A stretch of 14,255 nucleotides of DNA, from contig JANWZY010000038.1 in NCBI GenBank assembly GCA_025061935.1, positions 1 to 14,255 on the forward strand, written 5' to 3'. This DNA comes from Verrucomicrobiia bacterium. GTDB taxonomy: Bacteria > Verrucomicrobiota > Verrucomicrobiia > Limisphaerales > DTLC01. Made by a program: the position numbers and the translations under genes. The notes below the pieces were generated by a model. That model was given only the letters and a program-made list of their open reading frames with translations, had not been told where the DNA came from and did not search any database. This document shows, piece by piece, positions 13,443 to 14,255 of the stretch (position 1 is the first letter of the stretch; each line of letters starts with the position of its first letter).

Positions 13443-14255
13443 ATGCACCGGCTCACTGCCATACTTGCCGCGTTCCTTGCCCTGGTTGGCCTATTGACAC
13501 TCTTTCTACTGCTAGAACGTGTCCGCGGACAGGCTGCGCTGGCGAGGTATAAAAGTGAACTGATTGCCAACGGTGAAAAGCTTAGCTTCGGCGAGTTGGT
13601 TCGGACCGTGCCGGAAAGCGAAAACGCTGCGCGCCGATTCGTCGAGGCTGTCGACCAACTTGGAAGTGGTGCTGTCCTGCCTCACAACTGCCCGCCAATG
13701 ATGAAGATGAGACCGTCTGGCCGCGCAATTGTCGGGTTCCGCGAGCCGGAATGGATCGAGCAGGGGGCATATCGGGATGGTGAATGGGTCGAAGAAAAGG
13801 TCACAAACCGCTGGGAACAGGTGGCTGCGGATTTGCAAACCAACGCGGCGGCTCTCGCGCAAATTCGCGACGCGCTCCAACGGCCAATTCACAAAGGACT
13901 AATTAACACGTCGAACGTTTCGGGGCTGGACATCACCATGTTGGCCGCGCCCAAGCGCGCGGTGCAGTGGTTCAGCGCGGCCGCGATGTCGGCGCTTCAC
14001 GACGGTCGGATGAACGAAGCCGCCGAAAACCTTGTCGCGCTCATCCGTCTGCCCAGCGCGCTGGCCGAAGGCCGGCTCGTTATCAGCGAGTTGGTGCGAT
14101 TCGCAGTTGCGGCAATTGCGGGAGCGACCACTTGGGAGGCATTGCAAGCAGATGGCTGGTCGGATGAAGCCTTGGCACGGCTCCAAGAAGCATGGCAGGC
14201 AGATGACTTCGTCGCCTCAATGGCGCGCAGCCTCGACGGCGAACGCGCGTATGGC
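13443..14255 (+). CDS. N-terminally membrane-anchored protein of unknown function (partial, runs off right edge)
   Basis: An open frame of 271 codons from ATG 13443 continues past the window end, so the C-terminus is missing. The first 25 residues (MHRLTAILAAFLALVGLLTLFLLLE) form one hydrophobic anchor or uncleaved signal. A basic, helical stretch follows (RVRGQAALARYKSELIANGEKLSFGELV). The rest is largely Ala/Glu/Arg-rich helical sequence with aromatic residues (WIEQGAY, WSDEALARLQEAW), suggesting a periplasmic helical domain. The anchor followed by a 'R...A...YK.EL...GEKL.F..LV...P' segment recalls a family of uncharacterised verrucomicrobial proteins, from memory. An in-frame TAG at 13425 limits the start to 13443. 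I assign no function. Confidence 0.8.
   Translation, partial: MHRLTAILAAFLALVGLLTLFLLLERVRGQAALARYKSELIANGEKLSFGELVRTVPESENAARRFVEAVDQLGSGAVLPHNCPPMMKMRPSGRAIVGFREPEWIEQGAYRDGEWVEEKVTNRWEQVAADLQTNAAALAQIRDALQRPIHKGLINTSNVSGLDITMLAAPKRAVQWFSAAAMSALHDGRMNEAAENLVALIRLPSALAEGRLVISELVRFAVAAIAGATTWEALQADGWSDEALARLQEAWQADDFVASMARSLDGERAYG

Overview
The window looks like GC-rich chromosomal DNA from the Verrucomicrobiota, most likely a Pedosphaera/Limisphaerales-type bacterium. The lineage call is inference. It rests on the C-terminal module of the secreted repeat protein (a 'YTTNL...W...FYR' pattern), on the N-terminally anchored protein at the right edge, and on the general gene repertoire. I see no rRNA, tRNA, CRISPR array, insertion sequence or prophage gene.

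Layout. The left 3.6 kb holds two tandem, translationally coupled thymidylate-kinase-like genes (241-987 and 984-1748, +), a convergent SixA-type phosphohistidine phosphatase (1793-2287, -), and tgt for queuosine tRNA modification (2486-3619, +). Next is a secreted protein built from four cysteine-patterned PPC-like repeats (3724-5304, +), facing a small DUF2238/VanZ-like membrane protein (5413-5847, -). About 1.4 kb (5848-7287) then has no gene I can support. A leftward group follows: pfkA (7288-8415), a DinG-type Fe-S helicase (8789-10915) and a stand-alone left-handed beta-helix transferase resembling the GlmU C-terminal domain (10978-11658). Divergent from these, dnaN (11930-13036, +) encodes the replication clamp. 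After a 406-base hairpin-rich gap, a membrane-anchored protein of unknown function starts at 13443 and runs off the right edge.

How the parts relate. The kinase pair and SixA form a small nucleotide/phosphate-handling neighbourhood. The beta-helix transferase and dinG are 62 bases apart on one strand and may be cotranscribed. The most interesting large-scale signal is compositional. In sampled rows the + strand is C-richer than G everywhere left of about 11.68 kb, including inside +-strand genes, and G-richer to the right of it. The change falls in the AT-rich divergent intergenic region upstream of dnaN, which also carries a DnaA-box match, a perfect 17-base palindrome and a TTGACA element. 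This makes it a candidate replication origin region, although no dnaA lies in the window.

Other points of interest are a Walker A lysine-to-arginine change in the second kinase, a regular four-cysteine lattice in the secreted repeat protein, and an unusual GGGGT nucleotide-site motif plus an Ala/Lys-rich insert in the phosphofructokinase. There are also several perfect inverted repeats in intergenic DNA. I did not find a clearly novel defence or mobile system here.
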